In this document: positions 17,371 through 24,991 of the stretch, one piece after another
How positions within the stretch are numbered: position 1 is the first letter of the stretch
How the letters are laid out: every line of letters starts with the position of its first letter
Source of the DNA: Oscillospiraceae bacterium
GTDB taxonomy: Bacteria > Bacillota > Clostridia > Oscillospirales > CAG-272
Reading direction: 5' to 3'
Length of the DNA stretch: 64,000 bases
Assembly: GCA_015064255.1 (NCBI GenBank)
Contig: SVSP01000007.1
Location: 1 to 64,000, forward strand
Translations under genes and position numbers: made by a program
Notes under the pieces: model-generated
What the model saw: the letters and a program-made list of their open reading frames with translations, nothing else
What the model was told of the DNA's origin: nothing
Database searches by the model: none

Positions 17371-18372
17371 ATGACTTCAAAAGAAATTATAAAGCGTCTT
17401 ATTTCGCACGATGCACCTCCGAGAATCGGATACGATTTTAATACCTTGAGCGACTTCAAGGGTATCGGCTCGCGTGCTTACATAAATCTTCCCGACAACC
17501 CCTATAATGCGTGGGGAAATTATCCCGAGCTCAGCCGCCTTGCAAACTTCAGCGGCGAAACGAGAATGGATACTTACGGAAATATTTACGGCAGATTTGA
17601 GGGCAAAACAAAGGGCGAATGTGTCCGCGGGACTATTCAGGACTGGGAAGACTATAAGTACAATATTCCCGAGATAGACAAGAGCTTCCGCGACCGTTTG
17701 CTTAGTCAGAATCTTGCACAGTGCGATAAATTTGTAAGAGCAGGAGGCAATTTTCTCTTCTCGGCTTTGCGCGACGCACGTCTTATGCCGAACGCTTTGA
17801 TGGATACTATTGCCGAGGAGGATGCGGTGCTTGAATTTATGGACCGTGTTTCAGATCACGAGGTGGAGGTCATAAAAAGTATAGCCGGATGCGGAATAGA
17901 CGGCTGGATGTTCGGCGACGACTGGGGCACACAGGACCGCACCTTTATCTCCCCCGAAGCTTTCAGAAAGCTCTTCAAGCCGGCATATAAGAAGGTTATC
18001 GATGCCGCACACGAGGCGGGAATGAGCGTTCTTTTCCATTCCTGCGGATATAATTACGGATTTATGGAGGACTTTATTGATGTCGGCATAGACGTTTTTC
18101 AGTTCGACCAGCCCGATGCATATCCCAGCGAGATTTTGGCGGAGGAGTTTGCGCACCGCGCGGTATTTTATTCTCCCGTGGATATTCAGAAGATACTTCC
18201 CACAGGCGACAGAGAGCTTATAGAAAGACGCGCGCTTGAAATGTGTCAGCTTTTCAAAAAAGCGGGCGGAGGCTGGATAGCAAAGGATTATCCGTCGTAC
18301 GAGGATATCGGAGTCAGACCCGAATGGGCGCAGTGGGCAAGAGATATTATCATTAAAAACAGCGATATCTAA
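17371..18372 (+). CDS. Uroporphyrinogen decarboxylase-like (URO-D domain) protein
   Basis: A 333-residue TIM barrel of the URO-D/MtaA superfamily: the core shows FMDRVSDHEVEVIKS, the strand IDGWMFGDDWGTQD, SPEAFRKLFKPAYKKVIDAAHEAGM and FHSCG (the H-x-C metal site common in the methyltransferase-like branch), then DVFQFDQPD. In clostridial genomes such proteins usually sit in glycan operons and are not haem enzymes; a corrinoid methyltransferase or other role is possible. The start chosen is ATG at 17371, because the ATG at 17359 overlaps the sequence complementary to the 16S tail. It is followed by the GH20-like gene after 48 nt. Confidence 0.8.
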   Translation: MTSKEIIKRLISHDAPPRIGYDFNTLSDFKGIGSRAYINLPDNPYNAWGNYPELSRLANFSGETRMDTYGNIYGRFEGKTKGECVRGTIQDWEDYKYNIPEIDKSFRDRLLSQNLAQCDKFVRAGGNFLFSALRDARLMPNALMDTIAEEDAVLEFMDRVSDHEVEVIKSIAGCGIDGWMFGDDWGTQDRTFISPEAFRKLFKPAYKKVIDAAHEAGMSVLFHSCGYNYGFMEDFIDVGIDVFQFDQPDAYPSEILAEEFAHRAVFYSPVDIQKILPTGDRELIERRALEMCQLFKKAGGGWIAKDYPSYEDIGVRPEWAQWARDIIIKNSDI

Positions 18373-18420
18373 TTTGCTTTTTAAAAATAAAGCTTGAAGG
18401 GATATAATGAGGATAAAATT

Positions 18421-19383
18421 ATGAAAAACGATATGATATGGGCGTATCTTATACACCTCAGCACACATATGTGGGATGATGAAAATTCACCTAAAAGCAG
18501 TTGGTTTACTTCTTCGGGATATACCGAAAATAATGACGTAGATATTGAAACTTGGGATAACGTGATAAAATTCCTCGCAGAATGCAGGTACAATACCGTG
18601 CTTATAGACGTTGGGGACGCGATAAAATACGAATCCCATACCGAGATATCCGCACCCGATGCCTGGGATAAGGATTTTCTTAAAAAGAAGCTTGATGAGA
18701 TACGCGCACTCGGTATGATCCCCGTGCCAAAGCTGAATTTTTCGGCGGGTCACGATACATGGATGAAAAAATACCGCAGAATGCTCTCGACACCCGAATA
18801 TTATACGATGTGCTCGGACGTTATAAGAGAGGTTTGCGAGGTTTTCGGATATCCGAAGCTTTTCCATATAGGCTTTGACGAAGAGGTTGCAAATAAGCAG
18901 TCGCGTCACGAGATCATAATGGTGCGCGGCGAAAAGCTTTGGTGGCACGACTTTAATTTTATCTGCAAGGAATGTGAAAAGCACGGGGCGCGTCCGTGGA
19001 TATGGTCGGATTACTGCTGGGATAATAAAGAGCTGTTTATCAAGAATATGTCGAAATCGGTGCTTCAGTCTAACTGGTTTTACGGAACGTTTGTTAACTA
19101 TCCGTCAAATAACCTTAACGCAGTCAAGATTGAAACTTATCAGACGCTCAACGAGCTAGGATTTGAACAGGTGCCCACCTGCTCGACGTGGCAGACAAAC
19201 GCAAATCCCTATCAGACGCTTGCATACGGAAAAGAGCGCATCTCTCCCGAAACTCTCAAGGGCTATATGACGGCACCTTGGATGATGACCACGAGAAACG
19301 ATTATTACACTCTTCTCGCCGATGCGGACAGACTCTATACGTCCAGAAAGTCGCTTTATCCCGAAACGCTTGAGGAAGAATAA
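18421..19383 (+). CDS. GH20-like glycoside hydrolase domain protein
   Basis: A 320-residue TIM-barrel protein. The segment LFHIGFDEEVANK resembles the GH20 signature H-x-G-x-D-E, where aspartate and glutamate act in substrate-assisted hydrolysis of beta-N-acetylhexosaminides. Other barrel strands include NTVLIDVGDAIKY, MIPVPKLNFSAGHD and WIWSDYCWD. It is shorter than canonical GH20 enzymes and has no N-terminal domain or signal peptide. RBS GAGG lies 9 nt before the ATG at 18421. It probably shares the transcript of the URO-D-like gene. The true substrate may differ from hexosaminides. Confidence 0.65.
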   Translation: MKNDMIWAYLIHLSTHMWDDENSPKSSWFTSSGYTENNDVDIETWDNVIKFLAECRYNTVLIDVGDAIKYESHTEISAPDAWDKDFLKKKLDEIRALGMIPVPKLNFSAGHDTWMKKYRRMLSTPEYYTMCSDVIREVCEVFGYPKLFHIGFDEEVANKQSRHEIIMVRGEKLWWHDFNFICKECEKHGARPWIWSDYCWDNKELFIKNMSKSVLQSNWFYGTFVNYPSNNLNAVKIETYQTLNELGFEQVPTCSTWQTNANPYQTLAYGKERISPETLKGYMTAPWMMTTRNDYYTLLADADRLYTSRKSLYPETLEEE

Positions 19384-19393
19384 CAGAAATGAT

Positions 19394-19420
19394 ATAAAAA
19401 AAACACCGGTTGAACCGGTG
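19394..19420 (-). terminator. Terminator of the Gfo/Idh/MocA gene
   Basis: On the minus strand ACACCGGTTCAACCGGTGT is followed by a run of eight T. Together with the plus-strand hairpin at 19567-19592 it forms the two halves around the inserted element. Confidence 0.75.
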
Positions 19421-19584
19421 TCAGACTGAAGACAAAATAATAAAATAAAAGAAAAGTTTTTAGCCAAGGCAAAGGGTTGGGAGTCTGAGGGAAGGGAAAA
19501 AACTTCGGCGTTTGAGATGGTTTTTCCCTTCCCTCAGTTAATTTTTATTACTTTGTCTGCACATTGCCACCGGTTGAACCGGTG
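19404..19584. mobile_element. MITE-like insertion carrying hairpin element copy B, flanked by 17-bp direct repeats
   Basis: The perfect direct repeat CACCGGTTGAACCGGTG occurs at 19404-19420 and 19568-19584. Between them lie imperfect inverted repeats AGACAAAATAATAAAAT (19430-19446) and ATTTTTATTACTTTGTCT (19541-19558), and inside these the 75-nt hairpin element (19462-19536; stem TGAGGGAAGGGAAAAA / TTTTTCCCTTCCCTCA, loop identical to copy A). The outer repeats are the arms of two terminators with A run left and T run right. One reading is a single bidirectional terminator split by an insertion that duplicated 17 bp of target. No coding sequence is present. Confidence 0.65.
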
Positions 19585-19592
19585 GTTTTTTA
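19567..19592 (+). terminator. Terminator of the URO-D/GH20-like operon
   Basis: CCACCGGTTGAACCGGTGG is followed by TTTTTTATT on the plus strand. It is immediately adjacent to the stop codon of the convergent dehydrogenase gene. Confidence 0.75.
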
Positions 19593-20723
19593 TTAAAATT
19601 CGGGAACAAAGATTACCTTTCCGTCGTTCAGCGCGCTTTCGTGAGCACATATACCTGCGGCGGTGATGTTCGCGCCGAAGACTTCGTCTATCCACGGCTT
19701 TCTATCTTCGATTATGCTCGAAACGAACTCGTGAACAAGGTGCGGATGTGAGCCGTGATGTCCGCCACCCGAGCCCTTCATAAGCGATTTCTGCGGATTA
19801 AGCGGGTCGTAATTTGCGCCTACCGTGAACTGCCAAAGCTCTTCGGGAAGCTTGTCATAGTAGTTTGGCATTTCCTGAATTACCGTTTCGGTGCGTCCGC
19901 CTCGGCTGTTTTCTGCCGGCGGATAGAGCTTCGTTATATAAGGATTATCGTGATCCGCAAAGCCCCATTCAAAAGATGCTTTTGAGCCGTAAACGAAAAG
20001 TCCTTCCTGATACATTCTTGCGGTCTCAAAGAGTGAACGCGTAGCCTCTCCCTTTAGTCCGTTTGCAAACGTGAAATGCGCAGATTCGACAGGGAAGGGA
20101 TTGCCGTACTGCTTGGTGAGACTTTCGTCCATTGTACCCGAACCAAGACAGCTTACCTTTTCAATTCTCGAGTCGGAAAGTCCGATCATAGGTGCAATAG
20201 CGTGCGTGCCGTACCACATAGGAGGAAGTCCGTCCCAATATGACGGCCAACCCTCCATAGCTTGATAGTGGCTTCCGCGCAGGAACTGTATTCTTCCGAG
20301 CTCGCCGCTACTGAGCATATCCGAAACGTAGAAATACTGATATGTGTAGAGTGTGGTTTCCATCATCATATAGTTCTTGCCGGAACGGCGTTTTGCATCA
20401 ACTATTTTCTGAATGTCTTCAAGAGAGGTTGCCATAGGGACGGTGCAGGCACAGTGCTTACCTGCATCAAGCACCTTTACGGACTGCTCTGCGTGATAAG
20501 GAATAGGCGTTACGAGATGTACAGCGTCAACAGTCGGGTCGCTGAGTATTTCTTCAAAGGATGATGCAATACGTGCGCCTCCGATAAAATCACTTGTGCG
20601 CTTTGTAAGATCTTCATCTGTGTCAAAGATCGTGAGTTCTCCGACATTGGGGTGAGCCTTGTATATTCCGGCAAAGGCACCTCCGAAGCCGAGTCCGACG
20701 AGTGCTACGTTAATTTTTTTCAT
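19593..20723 (-). CDS. Gfo/Idh/MocA family oxidoreductase
   Basis: A 376-residue NAD(P)-dependent dehydrogenase. The N-terminal Rossmann motif GLGFGGAFAG (residues about 10-19) is followed by VTPIPYHAEQSVKVLDAGKHCACTVPMA; the conserved E-K-P position reads T-V-P, which lacks the usual catalytic lysine. The C-terminal alpha/beta domain includes MMMETTLYTYQY and WYGTHAIAPM with a likely catalytic histidine. The missing EKP lysine suggests either a non-oxidative role or the variant chemistry of some family members that act as NAD-dependent glycosidases or epimerases. RBS GGAGG precedes the ATG. It is divergent from the AraC regulator. Confidence 0.85.
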   Translation of the reverse strand: MKKINVALVGLGFGGAFAGIYKAHPNVGELTIFDTDEDLTKRTSDFIGGARIASSFEEILSDPTVDAVHLVTPIPYHAEQSVKVLDAGKHCACTVPMATSLEDIQKIVDAKRRSGKNYMMMETTLYTYQYFYVSDMLSSGELGRIQFLRGSHYQAMEGWPSYWDGLPPMWYGTHAIAPMIGLSDSRIEKVSCLGSGTMDESLTKQYGNPFPVESAHFTFANGLKGEATRSLFETARMYQEGLFVYGSKASFEWGFADHDNPYITKLYPPAENSRGGRTETVIQEMPNYYDKLPEELWQFTVGANYDPLNPQKSLMKGSGGGHHGSHPHLVHEFVSSIIEDRKPWIDEVFGANITAAGICAHESALNDGKVIFVPEF

Positions 20724-20781
20724 TTTGCTTTACCTCCGCGATAAAATGTCTTGTTTTTTATCATTTATGCTTTTATTATAC

Positions 20782-20810
20782 TTGATATCTTCGCAGAAAG
20801 AATATATAAT
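20782..20810 (+). promoter_or_regulatory. Promoter for the AraC-type regulator, overlapping the divergent promoter
   Basis: TTGATA (20782-20787) and TATAAT (20805-20810) are 17 nt apart. A minus-strand TATAAT for the dehydrogenase gene lies at 20775-20780 with no good -35, so that gene probably needs an activator, plausibly the AraC protein itself. Confidence 0.65.
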
Positions 20811-20851
20811 AAAGAAAAAAAGATGTATATTTTTCCCTGAGGAGATAAATT

Positions 20852-21676
20852 GTGCGGACTTATTTTGATATCGAAGGTAACAGAAAAATATTTGACGCCG
20901 TAGACGTGACTTATCACGAGGCGATAGTTCATCCAACACGAGAAAGGGTAGAATTTCACGATATTGTCTATATGATTGACGGATTTTTTGATTTCAAGCT
21001 TGAAGACAGCATCCATAAAGCCTATCCGGGCGATGTTTTCGTTCTTCCTGCGGGCAGCAGCTACGAGGGCGTTTCGCTCTGTGGCAAGGACACAAGAACG
21101 GTTTATATACACGCCGAGGCTCTCGAAAGCGATATTTTGAACTGTATCGGCGAGGATGAAACCGACCGTGTTCATGTTCCTGTCGGAACTTTGGTACACA
21201 CAGGTGACGATGCCGCCGTAAGAGAACTCTTTTACGAAATTGCACTTGTAAAATGCTCGGATAAGCCTCAGAAGTATGCTATGCTGAACGCACTTTTCAA
21301 ATCTCTGTTATGTCTTATCTATACCTGCGAGAGCAAAACGCTTATAAAAAAGAGCGACATCGTCAACGAGTGTATTGAAATAATGCGCCAAAATCCGAGA
21401 GTCTTTTTCAAGGAAGCCGAAATGGCAGAAAAGCTTTTCGTGTCCGATAAGACTCTGCGAAAAGCTTTTGAGAAAAGATATAATAAATCTTTTTATAAAT
21501 TCCAGCTTGATTATAAGCTCAGTCAAGCGGTGTCTGTGCTTGCATCAGGAAGCGAAAATAAGATATACGAAATATCGGACAGCCTCGGCTTTAACGACGA
21601 ATTTCATTTCAGCAAGCTCTTCAAGAAAAAATACGGTATGCCGCCGAGTGTGTACAGAAAAAAGTTTGAAAAATGA
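20852..21676 (+). CDS. AraC family transcriptional regulator
   Basis: A 274-residue regulator: an N-terminal cupin-like effector domain (HDIVYMIDGFFDFKLEDSIHKAYPGDVFVLPAG, residues about 31-65) and a C-terminal pair of helix-turn-helix motifs (about 175-272) with the AraC signature SLGFNDEFHFSKLFKKKYGMPPSVYRKKF. The start is GTG at 20852, supported by GAGGAG 7 nt upstream. It is divergent from the Gfo/Idh/MocA gene, whose promoter has no -35 box, so it is likely an activator responding to a sugar or sugar acid. Confidence 0.9.
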   Translation: MRTYFDIEGNRKIFDAVDVTYHEAIVHPTRERVEFHDIVYMIDGFFDFKLEDSIHKAYPGDVFVLPAGSSYEGVSLCGKDTRTVYIHAEALESDILNCIGEDETDRVHVPVGTLVHTGDDAAVRELFYEIALVKCSDKPQKYAMLNALFKSLLCLIYTCESKTLIKKSDIVNECIEIMRQNPRVFFKEAEMAEKLFVSDKTLRKAFEKRYNKSFYKFQLDYKLSQAVSVLASGSENKIYEISDSLGFNDEFHFSKLFKKKYGMPPSVYRKKFEK

Positions 21677-21694
21677 TGTAAAGATAATATCTCA

Positions 21695-22447
21695 TTAATC
21701 AAGGCTGTAGGGAGCCTCGTTTTTTACTTCGTTTACTGCATTACGGAGAGCTTCAAGTTCTTTGTCGCTTCCCTCTGCCACGAAATAGGAACAGCCTTCT
21801 GCTCCGAGTACGCCTCCGCCGCCGATAAGATATGCTTTTGCGCCGCTTATTATATGCATAGCATCAAGCTCGGTGATGGTTTCTCCGGGCAGAGGAAGAA
21901 ATCTTAAGCCTTCCGAGTTGCTGTCGTTGACAAGCGATGCGATGCTTGAAATTCTGTCGTTTACAGCCTTTTCGCAGCCGATGGGCACGTACAGCTTGGC
22001 ACGGCGGCCGTAAACAGCAGAAATGATCGGATATGCCGTGCCAACCTTGGGGTTGCCGATAAGTACACCTGCTTCTTTGTCTGCGATATTCAAAGCGTTT
22101 CCGCCTTTAAATATTATGTCACCGCTTGAAAGGCTGTCTGCCACGTCGAATATTGTTTTGCCTCTAAGCCATTTTCCTTTTTCTATTACAACGTCACCGA
22201 TAAAATCGGATTTTACGCTTGTATGCTCGGGAACGGTCAAACCGCGGAAGAAATTCTTTGCCGAAAAGCCTTCGGTGTCGCCGATTATTCTCAGCAGTTC
22301 GTAGGCAACGGGCGCGTTCGTTGTGCCTGCGATAACCACTACCGTGCGCTCCTTTAAAGCGGTCAAAACGTCGGGCATAAGTGAGATAGCCTTTGCGATA
22401 AGATGCTTTCCTGCCGACGGTGTAAGACAAAACTGTATTTTTTTCAT
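21695..22447 (-). CDS. Conserved hypothetical protein
   Basis: A 250-residue soluble protein, not recognised. Visible features are an N-terminal strand and TPSAGKHLIAKAI, repeated beta-alpha units such as RTVVVIAGTTNAPVAYELL and GDIIFKGGNALN, the string IGNPKVGTAYPIISAVYGRRAKLYVPIGCEKAV, and a glycine-rich loop AYLIGGGGVLGAEG near the C-terminus. The pattern suggests an alpha/beta fold that binds a nucleotide or phosphate. No transmembrane segment or signal peptide is present. It has its own promoter and is convergent with the AraC gene. Confidence 0.7.
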   Translation of the reverse strand: MKKIQFCLTPSAGKHLIAKAISLMPDVLTALKERTVVVIAGTTNAPVAYELLRIIGDTEGFSAKNFFRGLTVPEHTSVKSDFIGDVVIEKGKWLRGKTIFDVADSLSSGDIIFKGGNALNIADKEAGVLIGNPKVGTAYPIISAVYGRRAKLYVPIGCEKAVNDRISSIASLVNDSNSEGLRFLPLPGETITELDAMHIISGAKAYLIGGGGVLGAEGCSYFVAEGSDKELEALRNAVNEVKNEAPYSLD

Positions 22448-22489
22448 AGTTTATTACCATCCTTTAAGTCATTTATAATTATTATAATC

Positions 22490-22518
22490 ATTATATCACA
22501 TAAAATTTGAAATATCAA
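22490..22518 (-). promoter_or_regulatory. Promoter for the hypothetical gene
   Basis: Minus strand TTGATA (22513-22518) and TATAAT (22490-22495) are 17 nt apart. Confidence 0.7.
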
Positions 22519-22554
22519 GTAACAAGCACGGTACTTTTGTGGGGCGTATCTCGC

Positions 22555-22583
22555 TTGACAAAAATCTATCGGCGTGATATAAT
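22555..22583 (+). promoter_or_regulatory. Promoter for the tandem HAD genes
   Basis: TTGACA (22555-22560) and TATAAT (22578-22583) are 17 nt apart, a near-consensus sigma-A promoter. Confidence 0.85.
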
Positions 22584-22634
22584 CACCTGTGTGTTTTTGA
22601 TATACTTGATATTTGATATAAAAGGATAGATAAA

Positions 22635-23390
22635 ATGAAATATCTTATTTTTCTCGATATAGACGGAACGGTCTTGTCACCCAAAGGCATACATCCGCGA
22701 ACGGTAAACGCTATCGCAAAAGCCCGCGCTCTCGGTCATAAGGTTTTTATAAATACGGGAAGAAGCTATCATATAATACCAAAAGAGGTTAAAAGTCGTT
22801 TGGAGCTTGACGGTATAGTTTGCGGACTCGGCACCTGCATAGCAATTGACGGCGAAATCCTCCTTTCCGAGTACGTGAGCAGGGAAGACGTGAAAACGAT
22901 AATGGATTTTGCAAAGAAGCATTCTAACCGCCTTTCGATAGAGGGTGAAAACGGCTTTGTAAGCTACTGTGGACCCTGTTTTCTCGGAAAAGAGTTTGAG
23001 GTTTTTTCATATGAAGATATGTACGAAAGATTTCCCGATATAAAAGTGTCGAAATTTGCGCTTGAACGCAGACTTAACGAGGAAGAAATCAAAGAGCTTT
23101 CAGACCGTTTCCCTGTGTTCAACCATCCTCACTACGCAGAGGTCGGTATCGCAGGACACGATAAAGCTACGGGTATGAGAGATGTTGCAAGGCTTCTCAA
23201 AATAGACGATCTGCATTTTATTGCGATGGGCGACAGCTATAACGATATAGAAATGCTTGAAGAAGCGGATATCGGAGTAGTTATGGGAAATGCTCCCGAG
23301 GATATGAAGGAAAATACCGATTTCGTGACGCTCACGTGTGACGAGGGCGGAGTCGGATACGCTATTGAAAAGCTTGTTTTGGGCGAGTAA
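22635..23390 (+). CDS. Cof-type HAD family phosphatase, first of a tandem pair
   Basis: A 251-residue haloacid-dehalogenase-superfamily phosphatase of the Cof (class IIB) type. Motif I is LDIDGTV (nucleophile D8), motif II is FINTGRS, motif III lysine is near HDKATGM and motif IV is AMGDSYNDIEML. The cap lies between motifs II and III. Such enzymes dephosphorylate sugar phosphates or flavin/PLP precursors. RBS AAAGGA. The next gene, 34 nt downstream, is a close paralogue of the same length. Confidence 0.9.
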   Translation: MKYLIFLDIDGTVLSPKGIHPRTVNAIAKARALGHKVFINTGRSYHIIPKEVKSRLELDGIVCGLGTCIAIDGEILLSEYVSREDVKTIMDFAKKHSNRLSIEGENGFVSYCGPCFLGKEFEVFSYEDMYERFPDIKVSKFALERRLNEEEIKELSDRFPVFNHPHYAEVGIAGHDKATGMRDVARLLKIDDLHFIAMGDSYNDIEMLEEADIGVVMGNAPEDMKENTDFVTLTCDEGGVGYAIEKLVLGE

Positions 23391-23424
23391 TCTTGAAAAT
23401 ACATATAAAACAAAGGAAAAAACT

Positions 23425-24192
23425 ATGAAATATCTTATTTTTCTTGATATAGACGGAACTGTAATGTCCTCAAAGGGATTTCACCCCCGCACGGTCGATG
23501 CTATCGCTGAGGCAAGAAAAAAGGGCCATATGGTCTTTATAAATACAGGCAGAGCAAACAGCACGGTGTACGAGAATATACGCTCGGCGGTAAATCCCGA
23601 CGGAATCATTTCTTCACTCGGAAGTCTGGTAAAGATAGGCGACGAAGTTCTTTACGCTACGTATATTCCTGACGAAATAACGACGTACGTAATGGATTTT
23701 TGCAAAAGACATTCGGTGCGTGCCACTATCGGCGGAGAAAATCATTCGGTCAGCTACTGCGGAATCTGTTTCCTCGGTAAAGATTACGAAATATTTTCTC
23801 TTGAAGATATGTACAACCGTTTTCCGGATATAAAAGTTGCGAAATTTTCATTTGAGCGCCATCTTACCGATGAAGAGGTGAGCGAGCTAAGTAAATATTT
23901 TACGGTCTATAACCACACGACCTATTCCGAGGTAACTCTTATAGGTAACAGCAAGGCTGCCGCGATGGAAATGGTGAGAAAGAAGCTCGGTGTTGATCTT
24001 TCGCACGTAATAGCTATGGGTGACAGCGACAATGACACCGAAATGCTCGAAGCTGCGGGAATCGCGGTCGTTATGGGCAACGCTCCCGATTATATGAAGG
24101 AAAAAGCCGATTTTGTAACTCTCCACTGCGACGACGGCGGTGTCGGATACGCTATCGAAAAGCTTGTGCTTGAAAAAGAAGAGGACGAATAA
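23425..24192 (+). CDS. Cof-type HAD family phosphatase, second of a tandem pair
   Basis: A 255-residue paralogue of the preceding gene: motif I LDIDGTV, motif II FINTGRA, motif III near NSKAAAM and motif IV AMGDSDNDTEML. The two proteins align over their entire length and share stretches such as EDMYxRFPDIKV. The duplication is recent enough that the first 13 residues are identical but old enough for the cap (SVSYCGICFLGKDYEIF versus FVSYCGPCFLGKEFEVF) to have drifted. The start is ATG at 23425 with AAAGGA; the longer open frame overlaps the first gene. Confidence 0.9.
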   Translation: MKYLIFLDIDGTVMSSKGFHPRTVDAIAEARKKGHMVFINTGRANSTVYENIRSAVNPDGIISSLGSLVKIGDEVLYATYIPDEITTYVMDFCKRHSVRATIGGENHSVSYCGICFLGKDYEIFSLEDMYNRFPDIKVAKFSFERHLTDEEVSELSKYFTVYNHTTYSEVTLIGNSKAAAMEMVRKKLGVDLSHVIAMGDSDNDTEMLEAAGIAVVMGNAPDYMKEKADFVTLHCDDGGVGYAIEKLVLEKEEDE

Positions 24193-24251
24193 TGAAACAA
24201 ATCCCCCCAAAAATGTGTGCCTTCGATAGAGCAGGTTTACAACCGAAAATA

Positions 24252-24321
24252 TTGCAGGGGCGGCCATTGGTCACCCCTGCAACAAAAGTACAGAGAATTT
24301 TACGTTCACTGTACTTTTTTA
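24252..24321 (+). terminator. Double hairpin terminator after the HAD pair
   Basis: Hairpin 1: TTGCAGGGG (24252-24260) / CCCCTGCAA (24274-24282). Hairpin 2: AAAAGTACAG (24284-24293) / CTGTACTTTTTT (24310-24321), ending in a T run. The second is the likely terminator. The first, with its loop cggccattggtca, looks like a dispersed repeat hairpin. Confidence 0.75.
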
Positions 24322-24348
24322 TATGCCTTACCCTGCAGGTATAGCGTT

Positions 24349-24960
24349 TTACAAGCTGTTAAGATAATTTTCCATATCAAAAGGCTCGATCTTCGAGTCT
24401 TTTTTCAGATACAGAGGATGATGCGGATGACCTTTTATCGACGGTCTGCCCGCCATATACCATTTTGCATTGTAGCTGTTGCCCTCGCTTACCATATCGC
24501 GCAGACATTTTTTCAGATAATCGCGTTTTTCGACGATCGCTCCCCAAGCCGCCCAAACGGCAGGCTCTTTTCCGCCGCGCTCAAGCACGTATCTGAATGC
24601 GCGCATATTTTCGCGGTGGAGATTTTCGTTGAGCTCCTTGTCCATATCGTTTGGATTCGTCGCGCGCTGTGCATACACGTTGAACATAATAAAAGAGTCA
24701 AATCCGTTCCCCTCGGCGATACGGCTTACCGATTTCAGCGTGTTGTCAAGATTGTCGGGCTCTGCGGTCGACGGATTTATACCGATGGTTATAAGCGGCT
24801 TTTTACCGACAGTACCGAGAATATAACGGTATTCGGAGTAAAAATCGGGTATATACAGCCATTTTTGGCGGTCATATACCGCGCTTTCCTCGCGGGTGGT
24901 GAGTGCCTCGTCAAAGGTGAGAATATTTACTTTTTGAGTTTCGCAAACAGGTATGTGCAT
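24349..24960 (-). CDS. DUF1643 family protein
   Basis: A 203-residue protein with the DUF1643 features RYILGTVGKKPLITIGINPSTA (residues about 45-66), the FIMFNVYAQRATNP segment and a C-terminal GHPHHPLYL. The function of DUF1643 is not established. It is the third gene of a probable minus-strand operon with the BNR protein (31-nt gap) and the aldo/keto reductase. Confidence 0.85.
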   Translation of the reverse strand: MHIPVCETQKVNILTFDEALTTREESAVYDRQKWLYIPDFYSEYRYILGTVGKKPLITIGINPSTAEPDNLDNTLKSVSRIAEGNGFDSFIMFNVYAQRATNPNDMDKELNENLHRENMRAFRYVLERGGKEPAVWAAWGAIVEKRDYLKKCLRDMVSEGNSYNAKWYMAGRPSIKGHPHHPLYLKKDSKIEPFDMENYLNSL

Positions 24961-24991
24961 AGGATTAACCTCTTGTGATAAGTAATGTTTT

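Noticed and set aside
24252-24282. GC-rich hairpin TTGCAGGGG/CCCCTGCAA as an rRNA or tRNA fragment
   Set aside because: No further rRNA or tRNA sequence surrounds it; it is a simple hairpin before the terminator.
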